NCBI RefSeq assembly: GCF_021917145.1
Contig: NC_061071.1
Span: 2,901,110 to 2,965,109, forward strand
DNA: 64,000 bases
Source: Hypomesus transpacificus
Lineage: Eukaryota > Chordata > Actinopteri > Osmeriformes > Osmeridae
Direction of reading: 5' to 3'
Part shown: in pieces, positions 1 through 14,808 of the stretch
How the letters are laid out: every line of letters starts with the position of its first letter
Numbering within the stretch: position 1 is the first letter of the stretch
The notes under the pieces: generated by a model
Databases searched by the model: none
The model's input: only the letters and a program-made list of their open reading frames with translations
Told to the model about the DNA's origin: nothing
Position numbers and translations under genes: made by a program

Positions 1-1366
1 CGCCCCTGACGTGCAGCAAGGCCACGGTGGCCACCCCCACCCCCAGGGCCCTGTAGGGGATGTGTGCCAGGACGTTTACGAACACTGTGCCGTGACCCGT
101 CTGGCAGTCACGCAGGTTGGTCATGGTGATGCCGTAGAAGTGGTCAAATCCGTGAACGCTGGGGTGGTGACAGTGATCATTGCTCCACTCACAGTTAAGC
201 CCCAGGTGCCATTTTCCTACAGTGCAGAGACAGGTGTTAGGGTAGCAATATTACCAATAAATGACCAGCAGTGATTCAGCTACTAAGGTCAGCTGGAGGG
301 TTAGGACAGTGAAAGAGGAAGATTTAGTCTCACCTATCAGTGCAGTCTTATAACCTTGCTGTTTGGCAATCTTGGCAAACGTGACCTCTTGATTAGGAAG
401 GCCCCCGGATGCTGCGGAGATCACATATACTCCTAGCCTGCCTTGTCCCACCATGCCTGCTCAAAATGAAAGCAAGTCATTTGATTAGAAATGAGAAGTT
501 TTGCTAAAGGCAAGTCCTTGCAGCCTATAGCTGATTCTTTGATGTGTAGATGAATCACTGGAAGGGATGTCAGTTGACACAACATGTATCACACCACAGG
601 GTGGTAATAAGTTGGTGAATCTGTTCCCACATCCCGTGTGCCTGTTTATGCTCCAGTAACTGAAATGAATGCATTATAATACATGACCAACGCACTCATA
701 ATTACTCATCATAATCTACTGCATGACGACTGTGTGGTCATGATGCTAAATAACTAGTCAAAGATTTTTCATGATTAATTACAACTGTCTGTGTAGCCTT
801 TGATAGATGGATTACATACAGTGCAGGTCATAATGAAAGTGTTTATAATGCATTATTTAAAAGGGTTGGTGACCTTGATTCCCCTCGTGGTCTCACCTGA
901 TCTTATTGGGTATCGCCCTGTGAGGAAAGCCGCCCTGCTGGGTGTACACAGAGGTGCTGCGGCAATGTGCTGTGTCAACTTCACTCCCTCCTGAGCCAGC
1001 TTGTCAATGTTGGGGGTCCTGCAGACAACAGTAATTACCACCATGGTTGTTTCATCACAGCCAATCATCAGTAGGGGGGCTATTACACTTCAGTGAACAC
1101 AGCAACAGTAAAGTGAAATATGAATTTGTCTGGATATATGAGTACTGAATCTGACCTACGCAACAAGCCTGCATATGCCAACATTCAGACTAGTTGTGCA
1201 CTAACAAGCCTTACCTCAGGGTAGTGTTGCCATAGCACCCTAAGTCTCCTATACCCAGATCATCAACCATCATCAAAACAAAATTGGGCCTTTTTTCCAA
1301 AGGTGAAGCACTGCCTGCCTTGAAGAACAATAGACTCAGGCAGCAGGGGATCCATGTAGTCTTCAT
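1..1366 (-). CDS. sts: Steroid-sulfatase-type arylsulfatase, N-terminal part (runs off left edge)
   Basis: Family I sulfatase, which hydrolyses sulfate esters; STS itself is an ER membrane enzyme acting on steroid sulfates. Four coding exons are visible: 1366-1215, 1018-897, 456-334 and 216-1 (incomplete), all with GT/AG borders and compatible phases, giving about 204 residues. The start ATG (1366-1364) opens a hydrophobic signal peptide. Residues 33-37 carry the MVDDLG metal-binding motif with Asp35 and Asp36. Cys75 lies in CTPSR, the site converted to formylglycine. GKWHLG with the conserved Lys and His follows at the exon 3/4 junction. The numbering of Asp35, Asp36 and Cys75 matches human STS as I remember it, which favours STS over other arylsulfatases, although ARSD/E/F/H-type paralogues are close. 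The last exon enters the hydrophobic region that forms the membrane hairpin in STS. An acceptor at 1380 implies a non-coding exon further upstream. Family call firm, exact paralogue inferred. Confidence 0.88.
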
Positions 1367-2278
1367 TTTCAGGGGAACCCTGGGAAGACATGCAGCAAAA
1401 ACGTAATTATCCTCTGTTCCGGTAGCACTGTCTTTAAAGGATAAGCCTACATGTTGTAGCCAGTCTGCTGCACTATTGTTATTTTGAAAAACAAATAAAG
1501 AGTCAGAGGTACAAAGTCTAATGGGGAAAACATTCTCTACTTAGCTTTCCTAGTTTACACGTTTTCGTCACAGCTAAAAAATTGTGAAGAAAGAAAATTA
1601 GGATTTGACTCATGGGGATTGTTTAATTATAATGTAACCTAACCTCACGCAATATTTTGAAGCTTACACATGCATGCTACCAATACAATTAGAGCGCAAT
1701 GGCACATGCCCTTGTATAGATTATGATTACCGACTAAACCAACTCCAAAAGACGCATTCGACTTTCAAATTTACCAGTAATATCCCGTAAAACGAATGTA
1801 GGCCTACTCAACTTGACAGCTAAAATTGGAACTTCATTCAATTTCAGCTTGTCGGTTGGTTCAGGAAGTTGTCTTTTTGTCATGTGATTAGATCACGCAT
1901 TTTCATTGGATACAATTAGATTACAACTTTCAGTTAGGGTTGGGGTTGGTTTTGCTCCAGTTTGTCTATTAGTGGGCTTACTAGTTAATGGGCGTTGAGT
2001 TGAATAGCTGACCTTTTCTTCTCAATACAGAATGTATTGACGATGTGTGACGATGTTTGTAACCATACGGATGGAGAAATACTGGCATCTATTGCTTACA
2101 CTGCAGCGTAGTAGGAGAGACCGAAGAGTCATCCAAAAAAGTCACAAGTTGAGTTTTGAATTAGTAGACCAATAGACAATTTCAGTTCCTAGCTGTCCTC
2201 TGAGATTGAGTAAGCATTTTTCTTTTCTTTTTCTCTGTATAAAGTATAAAATGAAACCAGCAGTGTAGCACAGGACCA

Positions 2279-2338
2279 GTGTGTGTGTGTGTGTGTGTGT
2301 GGGTGTGTGTGTGTGGGTGTGTGTGTGTGTGTGTGTGT
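2279..2338. repeat. (TG)n microsatellite
   Basis: About 60 bases of nearly perfect TG dinucleotides interrupted by three GGG steps. Low-complexity His/Thr or Cys/Val open frames across it are artefacts of the repeat. Confidence 0.95.
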
Positions 2339-2960
2339 ATATGTGCACATGAGTGTAGTAATGTGTTTATGTCTGCCCCACAGATCATTCCTCTCTGTAC
2401 ATACTATACACATTCAGTCTGTTTCAGTAGATTAAATCTGTCTGGCATGACTCATACCATGAGCAGCATTAGCATTCAAGTCACATCATTTTGGGTGTCT
2501 CGTCCCTGCAGCGCAAGCAGCATTAAAACACCACTCAGCAGCTGTATCAAAGCATTAAACCCAGTTCTTCCAAGGCCACTTCAAAATAAGAGATTAATTG
2601 ATAGCGTGCGTTATCACAAAGACTTGTTCTTCTCAGCAAGCACACTGAGATGGTTGCAATCTTGGCTGCTGGGGTTGTTTGTGCTCACATAAAGACATGG
2701 AGAGCACCACTGGTTATCAGATGCATTCCATCACAAATGCTGCTTCAGATCTTGCTACGTGGAATGTAATCCTAAACTTTCTCTCTATCTCTCTTTTTCT
2801 CTGTCTCTCTCGATTTACACATAAACACATTCGAACTTCCTTGGTCTTTATCCACAGATTATCTGGATGTTCTACATGATAGAACCGTTGCCAGCAGGGA
2901 GCAGTGTTGCTTAGCAAATTCATGAGATCGGAGTTATTTGGTCAAAACATACATTTGTGT

Positions 2961-2991
2961 TCATTTAGAAGACGCTTTTATCCAAAGCAAC
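2961..2991 (-). repeat. Fragment of a tRNA-derived SINE 3-prime tail
   Basis: The bases reading CATTTAGAAGACGCTTTTAT on the plus strand, followed by CCAAAGCAAC, match the tail segment of the fuller SINE copy at 25854-26036. Only this conserved stretch is left, so it is an old, decayed copy. Confidence 0.55.
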
Positions 2992-5900
2992 ATAAAAATA
3001 GTCAATAGATCATTAGGCTGTTTAAATAGACAAGACAATATCTTGGACATCATATCATATGTTTTTGATTGTTATTTTTCTATTAGCCAATGTTCATAAC
3101 ATTTTATGAGGTTGATTATACATTACTAAATATAAATTCAACATGAAGCAGAGTGAGTGTTTATGAAAATGTATTACATTTTTCAAACAGTAAGTGTCTA
3201 TATCAATGTAAGTCAATTTCTGTCATTTGAATTTTGGGGGGTACAAATTACTATCATTCTGCCATTCGCAGACATCCCCCTTCCCCCAGCTAACTCACTC
3301 ACCACCTTGTGAGGTCCAGCTATCTGCTGAGGCCAGGTTTCATGACAATGACTGGCCCCTTCTGACAGCAGATGATCTGTCGAAATGGGCCTGGCCCCCA
3401 AGGGCCCTGAATCTGTCCCTAGGGCCCATCAGCCCCATGTATGGCCACCCAGCATGCCAACAGACAGCTCAGTATCAGGTTAAGGACCTGCCTGTCTGTC
3501 TGTCTGTTTGTCTGTCTTACCTCTCTCTGTCTACCCGTCTTGCCCCCCTCCCTCTCTGTGTATACTCACTGATCTCCCCAAACAGATCTTATCTCTCAAC
3601 GGTCACTGACAGCACACCTGGGAAACTGCTTGGTAGACTTCTGGAGGTAGTTTGAGAAGATCATTTATGAAAGCTTTGTATCCAGTGAAGTACCATGTTT
3701 TTTTGTCTTTTGAAAAAAATAAAAAAAATAATCCTGCTTTATGTACATGATAAGTCAAGGCAAAAGTCAGACACAAACTGTTTAAGTGGTTTATAACAGG
3801 TCAGGCTGAGTCAAAAGTACTGAGTCAAAAAGTCTAACTCTCTTGATGTTTGAATCAGAGAAATGCTTTTGTCTCATGCAAAATGTCTGCTGCCCTCACA
3901 TATTGTTGAAACAACAGTTGGCAAATGCTTTTGATTACTTCAGAGCTATGAGAGCTGTTAGCTATAAGACTAATCAGACACCCCTACAGTAATAAGAAAA
4001 GGCATTATGAAACCTACATTCCTAATTGTGTGTTTGCGTGTGTGTGTGCGTGTGTGTGTGTATACACAGAAAACAAATGTATCTGGCATGTTAGATTTTT
4101 TGAGTGATGCTTTTCTGTGTGTGTTGTCCAGTAAATGCCCGAGGCTATTTGATGGTTTTCAGGATAGTACAACAAAACCTCATCACTCAGCACCAGGCTT
4201 TAGGTCGACACCATGAAAGACACACGCAGCCTCAAGCTGTCAAGATGAGCTGCATGTGTGATTGTCAACAGAATGAGGGCAAAGCTGGGCAGCAGGGAGG
4301 ACGTGCTTCCACACGTACTTGAGAATCAATATGGGACTGCTGTGTGGCATACATCTATTACCAGCCTGGAATACGCACCTTCAATGAGAGCTTATTCCTC
4401 TGCATTACTTCCACTTGAAAACAAGTTGTTTTCATTTTGATTCATAGTCACCCTACGACAGTCCAGATAGGCCTTACTTGCAGTCCGTTAAGCTCAAACA
4501 ACTGGAGTAAAAAAATAAAATAACTGGAAAGAAAACCCTGAAACCAATGACATTTTTTGAGAATACAAATTTTGAGTCAGTTCGTGCAACCTTCACATTA
4601 TCCCGTACCCTAATGCCAAGCAGGCCAAAGACAGTAGGTGAAATGAGAGCAGCTTTCAGCTCAGTGTGTGATTTGCCCGCTGGCTGTCTTGCTTATGTGT
4701 ACGGAGGTGCAAATGGATGCTTAACGCTCCAAGGGGACATCCTTTCAGTTCGAGTTTTCATATTCAGCAACATGCAACCAGGCGAGGGGGAGATGTTGGC
4801 CCACATCCCCAGGGAGGGGAGCAGCAGGGTGGGGGAGAGAAAAGAAGAGAACAGTCCGGGCGATCAGAGCACATCAACACCCTTTGGCGGAGTACTAGGA
4901 AGAAAACTTCATAATTTACTCTGGAGAAAAGGGGAAGGTGTGAATGGATGGTTTGAGGAATGCCAGCACATATGCAGCCTCAATAGAAGCATTGTTGTAG
5001 ATGTTATGTAAACTACTACATGGTAGAAAAAAATATAATTATTTTTTGGTGTGACATCATTGAGTTGATGTTTATGCGAACAAGTTTTGCCGTTCCAGAA
5101 AGGTGCATACTGTAGCAAATGTAATTTTTTGTATTGTGGTCTCGGTTGTGATGAGCCCAAGGCATGTCTCTCAGAACCAGCTTACTAAGTGAGTGACACT
5201 TGGGAGAGCATGAATACATTAAGCTGTCAACATGTCTGCCCTCTGTGCAGTTTGCTGTAGATTTACCGTAAAAAGTACAGGTACAGTAGGCTACCAACAG
5301 TAGATTTGAATGCATCAAATGTACTGTTGCTCATTTGCTCACTCACTGTGACCTATGCAATGGATAACAGGATTGTAGGTACACGTTGCTTTTGACATGT
5401 GTTTGGTTAAAAAACAAAATCGAAATAGACCCTTTTGTTAATCAAGTCAAGAATGAAGATTCAACATTATCTGTAAAATAAGACTGTTTAGCATACAATG
5501 GCTTTGCTTTAAAAACATTTTATTTGTAATATTTTAATAGTTCCTGGGTATTTTATCTTAGAGAAAAACAAACCATTGAATATTATGAAACAATATTTGG
5601 TTGATGTCAATAATTCTGACTCAAAGGGGTCCATTAGTTCTCAACTGAGCTATGAGCAACGACAACACACCCTTTATATCCACGTACACAACACATTTGG
5701 GGCTGATGTATTGCTAGTGATGGCTGACATAAATATCAATACCTCATGATTAATTGTCATTAGGACCACACTACCAAGAGTAATAATGAGATCAGAAAAT
5801 GAATGGGCCTGCAAAGCTATCCATCACTCGCTCACAACGAAGGGAACAGTGACATTTGGCCCAGAGACTAAAAGCAGAATGTCTGTGCCTGCAGTGTGGT

Positions 5901-7738
5901 TTTCAGGCAAGGAAGCCTAATGTTGGAACAAACTATGTAACCATGTTGGATGGTGGGTATGATGAAGAATTTATGACACCATTCCTGTGATCCTGAAATG
6001 TGTAACAACATCATTAGAATGAGCAAAGAAACAGCCAAGTGACCCTGCAACCAGATGATGCATCCATTATCTCTTAACAAGGCAGTTTGGACTGCATTAC
6101 CTTTAAAAAGAGCTGCAGCTGATGTCTCTCAGCTAAATGCTTTTTTGCGTGTAAACAAGGATTGCTGTTGCTTGCATTTTTGTATATATAGTATATTTTC
6201 ATTTCCCAGATTCTGTCCAATGACATGTTTACATGAGGAATTATGATTGGACATTGATTCGTTGATATGGAGGAAGATCCTTCTAGAATCCTAGTTCATA
6301 GCACATAACAGGAAGAACACTAATTCAGTGCCTGTATGTGTAAAGGACTTTATCTCCACCATTTGTGCGGCTCACTTTCAATTACTGGCACTGGTAGTCT
6401 GATAAATGAAATACACTGAGAATCAGCCAAATACCATGCAACACCTTCTCCATTAAAACTGTGTCAGTATCCATCTGTTCCGGCACCCTCCTCAGCTGAG
6501 TTCATCAGTGTTAGAAGCACCATTTGCTGTGGGAGTATCTGCTATAAGGCCTCTTCCTCAGTCTTCAAGAGATCCAAGTTATGGATCCCCCAAGGATCGT
6601 GTGCAGCACATCCGTCATGAAGCATTAATTCAAAATAATTCATAAACCGCCAAATGCTTTTTCCAAAGCCTTCACTACTCTTTCGGGGATTTTTGCACGC
6701 AATCGTGTGTCTGGGAGCATGTGTGTGTGCATGCTTTTGTGTGTCTACATTTATGCATGGTTGTGTGCATGCGTATACTTTGGTATCAGTTTCACACTTT
6801 CAGTGATATTTTTCATCCATCTGCTACAATACTTCAGTACTTCATGTTCACCGATGAAAGGGTTTGAAAATGTGGCACCAAATGTTATGCTTGTTTGGTC
6901 CAATATCTTAGAAGGCAGAGCAATCTAGAGATGACACACATGTTCTCACCAAACATATGCATGTACTCTATAGTACCGCAACCACTACTATGATATTTAC
7001 TTACTGGTATATTGAACAAGCCTTGAGAATGACAAAATGTTGCGTACTGCTCATCTCACCCAAAGTTGAGTGATTGACACTCTGCAGTCTGTGGGAGCGC
7101 AAAGGGTTCTAAACCATCTCTGTACCACAGAGCACATGAGTCAATAACCATTTCTGATGAATTGGCTTGAACATTGATGTCCAGCATGGCTGGCTTGTTG
7201 CTAAGTGATAGGGACATGGATCAATGTGTCCAAGGTTGTTTCCAGCTGTGAGATTTAATGTGGTGGCCTTTCATTATCACTAATCAAGGACACACCCTGC
7301 TGGCTTATGAAACTGTTGGGAGAAAATACATAAATGCGTGGCTGCTTACATTTTGAAAAAGCTAAATAATCATTGCTGTTGGAAATTTGACTTCCATCCT
7401 TTCTGATTGATGGATTTGGCACCTTGTTCATAGTGTAACATGACAAGGAATGGACTTGGTTCTCCACTCCGCTATAGATAAGTCCCCATGAGAACCTGCC
7501 GAAGGGTGAAACCTGGTATCTGATCATTTCAGTGTGAGAAAGGTTCAAAGTTTCCATTACTGTGTATTGATGGGAGCTGCATAGAGACTCCAGGAGGGTT
7601 AGGAAGACGTCCATTTTTTGTTTATCACCCAGAGTATTCATCTCCTGTGACTCTTGCCAGAGCCTCTGGTTTTGATTAAGTGTCAGTGTGTGCTTTATCA
7701 GCACTATCACAGTAGCCATCTCTCTCATGCTCTGGTTC

Positions 7739-7966
7739 CATCTCTCTTTTTCTGTCTCTTTCTTTCTCTCTCTCGCTCGCTCCCTCCCTCTCTCAGACTC
7801 TGTTTCACTCTTTCTCTCCGACTCAATTTCTCTCTATTTGACTCTGTCTCTCTCTGTCTCTTTTTCTCTCTCCCCCTTTCTCATTCTCGGTTTCACTTTT
7901 CTTCTTTCTTATTTCTTTCTTTCTTCACTCTCTCTCTTCTTCTTTCTCTTTCTCCAACTCTCACTG
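7739..7966. repeat. Polypyrimidine (CT-rich) tract
   Basis: About 230 bases made almost wholly of C and T on the plus strand, with mixed TCTC, CCCT and TTTC units. The serine/leucine/phenylalanine-rich open frames here reflect composition, not a protein. Confidence 0.9.
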
Positions 7967-8775
7967 GGGTAATTAGCTTTCTTTCTTCAGTTTCCACAGT
8001 ACCATTGTTGGAAAACGTCAGAGTGGAAGACCGTACTTTAGTGGAGTGAGTTGATCACCTTCGACATGGCTTCTCCAAAACAATGGGAGACAGTGCTTGA
8101 AGGTGAAGTATGGAGTTCAGCTGTCTACATCCAATCAAAGATGGAGTGAACTCGTTTACTCACTGCACACATCAGATTTACAGACCCAAAAGTGTCAGCA
8201 TACACCGCAAGAAAGGAACTGCATTTGTGTATAATGATTTCCTTTTTTTACGAGCATTTGGTTTTCCCACATTTGTAAGGATTATTGTAACTGCAATATG
8301 CTGACAGTTTATGCAATGCTGCTTTATTTGAGTCTGTTCATTTGAGAAGTAAATAGTAACATCTGCAAAAATCCAGGTTCCATGGTGAGCTTATAAAAGT
8401 GAGATATATAGCACTGTTTATATCTCCTTCTCAGTGTTAGGTTGGATACTGTACACTTTGGTACCATAAAAGTATGGGCTTGTGTATTACATACAGCATG
8501 AGCGATAAATCACTCTGTGGCCTCTTGTTGAGTCTGAAAACAATGAGCCATAAAACGTGCCATAAATCGAACCTAGAATTTCTCCTCTACTAAACTGCAT
8601 CCCTTTGATAACAGCGGGTACTGTGAGGTTGTATCAGCCAACTGTCCGGGAACTGGTTTGTCCTGCCCTCTTTAGGGTTGGGGCTCTGAAGAAGAAACAC
8701 TTTCATTCAGCAGACCAAAACAATTCCAGCTCAGTTGTTGGTTATTTTGCACATAATGGTTCATGTCCACAGTGC

Positions 8776-8934
8776 AAAAGGCAGAAAGAGTGTGAGAGAG
8801 AGCGAAAGATGGAGAAAGACAGTGAGAAGGGTAGAGGGAAAGATAGAAGTAGCATGAAAGAGAGGAAAGGAGGGGAGAGGAAAACATCGAGTGGGAGAGA
8901 GTAAGCAGGGGGAGGGAAAGAAAGAAAGAACTAC
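8776..8934. repeat. Polypurine (GA-rich) tract
   Basis: About 160 bases dominated by G and A on the plus strand, ending in short AAAG repeats. It is the strand opposite of the pyrimidine tract about 0.8 kb to its left, but no clear inverted homology is visible beyond composition. Confidence 0.85.
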
Positions 8935-9855
8935 TAGTCGTGAGCTCAATCCTATTAGATTACACTGGAAATGTTATTTCCATTTCAAGGACTTTTTATT
9001 CATTAGCAGTGGAGCATTTGTTATTAGATCATTTTGTCTGGCATGCCCTTGTAAATTGTTACATTGTCTATTACAATCAAGTGGGGTACTCACAAAGCAT
9101 TGCTACAGCTGCAAGTTCATCCCTTTCACAAATCTGTCAATGTCTCTTTGGGATTCTTATTTTTGTTACTTCAGCTATTTATTACGTAATGCACACTTTT
9201 GTGTGCATTAGTGAATGACACATTCTTGAAACACATCTACTATATATAAAAATCAATTGTCTATATTTAAAAAATGATTGGGATTGTGTGGGAGGTGTAT
9301 TCTAACAGGCCTGCGTGTCCGCAACACATGGTAAACACACTTTGAATACTTTTTTTAATCAGCACATGAATCCCAGTCTAGAAAACATTGTGACATAAAG
9401 CATTCCTCTCTCTGCGACATACTGGCTACGGCTTTGTGTGCTGTCGGTACATTTTGATTCATTTTGGACATACATTACACACAGGGCATTTCAAAACATG
9501 CCAGAAGTACTTTGAAGTTAACACCACAGAATGGGTTGGAATGAAGTTCCTCTAAACCACACAGGACTTTGTGTTTTGGAAAACAGCGCCGAAACTAATT
9601 ACAAGAGAAATATTGAACAATTGCTTGGAATATCACATGGGATATTATGTGCTTGGAAATCCTCCTGAAAAATGAATTTGAGAAATAACATGGAAGTCAA
9701 TCAATCTATTTGTTAAATAGATGTCCTGTAGAGTTAGTTGACAAGTCACAATGATCACCCATATTCAAGGGAACAAGGTAAGAGGCAGTTGATTTAGTAA
9801 CTGTTCTGTGTTGAAGTCTGTTCAATTATACAGTACAGCTCAGATGTGGGTTTCA

Positions 9856-10077
<222 letters not shown>

Positions 10078-11790
10078 AGGGAGGGTCATAAATGTGCCTA
10101 TACCAGTAGAGGAACCAGGGCCTTTGAACACCCATAAATCCTTGGCAAAGATAGAGGGCTTATGCTCCCTGCAGGACCATTCTTTCTCCAAATGGACTTG
10201 GAGAGCAGTGTACCCCAGGGCATTCATCTGTTTTACCTTCATTCAAGTGCTCTATATGACTGTATATTCCATCTTGCTGAACAAAACTGATGGACCTCAT
10301 TTACATAAGTGTAATCATTTCCAAACCGTTTTATAGGACACGCTGTACAATTATTGATATGGCAAAACAATAACAAAGCATCTCGTTAGATGTACGTGTT
10401 ATGAATTAGTGAGTGTGAGTGTTAGCCTACAGTGATTTACAGTAATCCATTAGACCATTGGAGAGGGCATGTAAATATATATTGTTTTCATGTTATACAA
10501 AATGAAAGATTACGTAACATTTAGAATGACATGAACAACATGTATGCCCACCCAACCGACCACTCTCTTTCCCTCTCACTCTTTCTCTCTCTTTCTCTAA
10601 CACACACGCACACTCACTCAAACAAAACACACATAACACATTCTCAATTACTGTAAGAAGTGCTCTATTTCCATGCATGGACAGCAAACACCCACAGCCG
10701 GACAACCAGACAAACTTACGTAAACACAACGACCTGCTTCATTGTGTGTATGATACAATGTGTGTGGAGCAATGCCTGTGTTCTCTGTGTTGTACATACC
10801 AGAACCTATGAAGCTTGGGCCTACTGTTTCCACACTAACCACTGCGTGGTAGAGAACAGTGGTTTCAGGGTTAGCTTTTAGATGTCCACACAATCAAGGT
10901 CATGAAGAAGAGCTCTCTAATTAGATTCGATTAGTTTCGGGATGCACAACAGCCTACACAATTTAGTTCTATACCCTTTGGAACGAACTTTAATACAAAA
11001 ACAAATTGTTTTACAGGGTCTCTCACAGTTTACAAAATGGCAAATTAGAAAGAAACTCACATCCAGTGAAAGATACACAATAACAGTCTACTGTACAATG
11101 CTTATCCTTATGAATACACCACTACAGACATAAATAAATACAGACAAGCACTATTATGTACAGTATTTACAAAGGAGATGGTTGGCAGTATATAATATTC
11201 AGATCTTTGACAACATATAAAGTAACATGGTCATCATAGTTCTGTTGAGTGACAAGAGGAAAGTAATACAAAAGGCATCATGCCAGGAACATTGGGTTCT
11301 TTCATGCCGGATCACCAGACTGACTGAGTAAACATCATGTAATATAAGCTATTGTTTACCATAAAACCTACTAATTAACATTTCCTCATGCGAGTACAGG
11401 GCTTGTTCCACAACAGACACACTATGGGGTATAATATGGTCATCGTCATCAGTAATGGACTGGAGCAGTGTAAAACCAGAATGCTTCCCTTCTTCAATCA
11501 AAGTAGGCCTTGAGGGTTTCCTTCTCGAAGAAGGACCCTCATGTTTGACAATATGTTTTACTCTCTCAGAATGGCACTATCATTTAACCATTGTGGGTGT
11601 TATGGGGAGTTGTTTGGCTTGTATCTGAGGTGATTTGGGCATTCAATTTGAGCCATTCACGGTATGTCTTTCAGAGGCAGTACATGTCGGGATTTTTTAC
11701 AGATCAGTTTGTGAGGGAGAAACCTTTCAGTGGCAACACCACTGGTAGTTAAATGTTTCCTGGATCTTTGTTGTGTAACAGGTAGGACAT

Positions 11791-14777
11791 TCAGTGCCTC
11801 TCTATCATAGGCTGGTGCTGCTGGTGATGTTTCCTAAGTCTGGGTCCTGAAAGACATAGAAAGTGACTTCAATCTACTGATGATTAACCGATGGCAACAT
11901 GACCGTGAGGGGCTGACAGAGACAGAGTTATTGTATGAGTGTCTGTATGCACGTGGGTTGTCTTACGGTGCTGCACAGCAGGCATGGAGATTGGGGTGTG
12001 GAAAGTGCGGGTGACGACAGGTCCTTCCCCTCCTGTCCCGATCACTTGGACCTCCAGTCTGTAGAGGGTGGCCAGCCTTAGGCCAGACACCACCAGGAAA
12101 CTACGCTCCTGGGGAGGAGGGGAGAAAAAGACGTGAAGAATGATACAAGAATTACAGGGCAATACGTTCTGTTCATTTCGAGAAGGAGCTGCATTGTCTT
12201 GTCTTGGAGGGCTTACCGGGGGCAGGATCTGGGACTGGGAGATCAGGCTGTTGGGCAGGTTGCTGTGGCGGCTGGAAGGGGAGACCTCAGCCCATGTGAC
12301 CTGGAAGCCGGTCAGCAGTGGGGAAGCAGGAGGCGGGGCCAGCTCCCAGGCGAACACCACTGTGACGTTTCCTTTGTGAGCCATGAAGGACGCCGTCAGG
12401 TTCTCCACCTTGCTTGACAGCTTTGGAGGGGTCACCACCACTGGAGCAGATCCTGAGAAGGAGGGAAGATAGAGAGTAAGTGGGTGAATCCACAGAATAA
12501 AGGACTCCTAGGTATATGAAGGGCCAAGATGCTTTGGGTGTTAGGATTTAGGCTGCCACAGCTTACCCATTGCCCCAGGACAGGCAATGGTTTTTGGGCT
12601 CTTGGCTTGGATGGTGGCACAGGAGGGAGTGAAGAAGCTGGTGCTCTCGACTTGGGGCCGACCCTTGGTGCCCAGAGGCTGGAGGAGGACCTTGTACTTA
12701 CAGGAGAAGAGCAGACTTGGAAGGCTAATGAAGTTCTCCTGGTCCAACAGAGACAATAAAGAAAATCAAGTGGAGGTCAGCCTCCAGCTTAGACACACAG
12801 TCAAGCTGCGTTGCCTCATGCTGTTTCACCGTGTTTGTTTTTTGTTTCGGGTGGACTTGGGTTACCTGGGTGATAACCTTCTCCATAGGCCTGGTCTGGT
12901 TGTGTCTGCAGTATTCTGGGACCCACTGGACACGGTAGCGCTCTACAGAGGGGTCTGAAAGGGAAAACACGTCACTTTTCTGGACCATGGGAAATGCATG
13001 TACAGAACAGCACAGGGTGCAAGATAAGGTCAATTGAATACAGGAGGACGTAAAAAGGAATTATTAAATCAGATTTCCTTATGCATGTGTAATACTACAA
13101 TGTGTTTACTATCTTAATCATTGTTGGATGGCAAATATGACAAGATGGCAAGGAGGCTGACACTCTGAAATCCTGTTGGTACACATGACAGACTCAGGCA
13201 TCTACTGTACCTTACCAGCTTTGAACAAAGCACCCTTTGTGTCAACGGCTGTTAAAAAAGGAATCATAATCTCTCTGTTTACACGACCACAGAGACAGGC
13301 AGTGTTCTGCGTGTGAGGCTGGAGGATTTCCTCTGGGACTGTTGTGGATTCATATGGGGGCAGGGTTATGTCTGGGGTTCCCCTCGCAGAGCTTGGCCTG
13401 TGTTGCAGCTTACCTGGGCTGCTCTGCCAGTACACTCGCACCTGCAGCTGCCCGCCCTGGTAGAAGGGCGTGCCCACATCAAGCACGCCTGATAGGGGTC
13501 CCACTGGTGTAGTGCCGGAGCTGGCTCGCCGTTCCTCCTCTGAGTTTTTCAAAAAGGACCAACATAAGTCTCATCAAATCCAACATAATTATTTGAATGT
13601 CAAACCTGCAACCTTGAAATTGGAATCATAAAGGCCTAAGACGGTCTTGTCTGGACTGGATTGATCTGAGTACTTCTGATCTGAAGTGAAGACAGGTTTT
13701 AGCTGGGTGTGTGTGAGACATACTGAGCTGTGTGGAGAAACGGAGGCTGGTCTTGGGGCTCTTCAGGGGGGTCTGTCCCCAGTAGGACACAGCCTGGACC
13801 TCCACACTGTAGCTCCTGTTGGCCCGCAGACTGTCCAGGTCCACATAGTCCTGCCACTGTACACAGTACACACACAGACACTCAATATATTGATGTGACA
13901 CACTATTTGAAGTGTAATATGTGTATATTGAGAACAATATATGGATAGGTTTCTCATAGAATTCCTGTTCTTTCTACATTCACAGTTGAAACTTGTCTGA
14001 AAAGGGCCAATAATTACTGAGAAAGAGATAAAAGGTAAAGTAACTATTTGCAAGCTATTATAAATTCCTTTTGTGAAAGAGAGCTGAAAGAGAGCTGACT
14101 TTGGCTATTCCAGATCCATAATTTGCAATGAATTTGCCCACGGGGACAACAATGTGGTTTCAGTTGGAAGCATCCAATTCAACAGTTTCATGCCATCAGA
14201 ACCACACTCTTGTTGTTTATCTTCTCGTTCTTAATTGTGGCTCGAGGACAGACAGGATTGGCTGAGGAACAGACCTCCACATTAGTCCTTCCCCAGGGGA
14301 AGCTGTGATGTGCCAGCGTGTCTGAACAAAACAAGGAGAGACAGGGACTCACCCCTCTCACGGTCTTCCTCCTCTTAGTCTTGGATGACGCAGTGGCATC
14401 CTCGGTGGCAGTCCAGCTCCAGGCCACCTTGATGTGGTGAACGGGGACATCCAGGTCTGGGGACACAGCCCACTGCACCCTGACCAACACAAGCTGGCCA
14501 GTGCCAAAAGTCATGTTGGTCACCCTCAAGTCAGATGGGGCAGGAGGTTTGGAGGGGTCTGTGAAGGATATCACTGTGTTATCAATTGTGAGTCACTGCC
14601 AGTTCCAGGACTGGAGGAACCAATAAAATGACAAGTAAATGTCCATTAAAGCCATGTAGGGTAATTGTGGAACTGTCGATGGCTAGCAGCCAAAGTAATT
14701 AGTCTGGATTCAACTTTATTACAGTCAGTGCATATTGCCTCGGGGTGTTTTAGCCAATCTCTCTCTCTCTCTCCCTT

Positions 14778-14808
<31 letters not shown>

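Noticed and set aside
4547-5011. 154-codon plus-strand open frame
   Set aside because: No recognisable domain, no splice-consistent neighbours, and part of its length is a purine-rich stretch. Chance open frames of this size are expected in 10 kb of intergenic DNA.
7255-7728. 157-codon minus-strand open frame
   Set aside because: No known motif and no signal of exon structure; adjoins a polypyrimidine tract.
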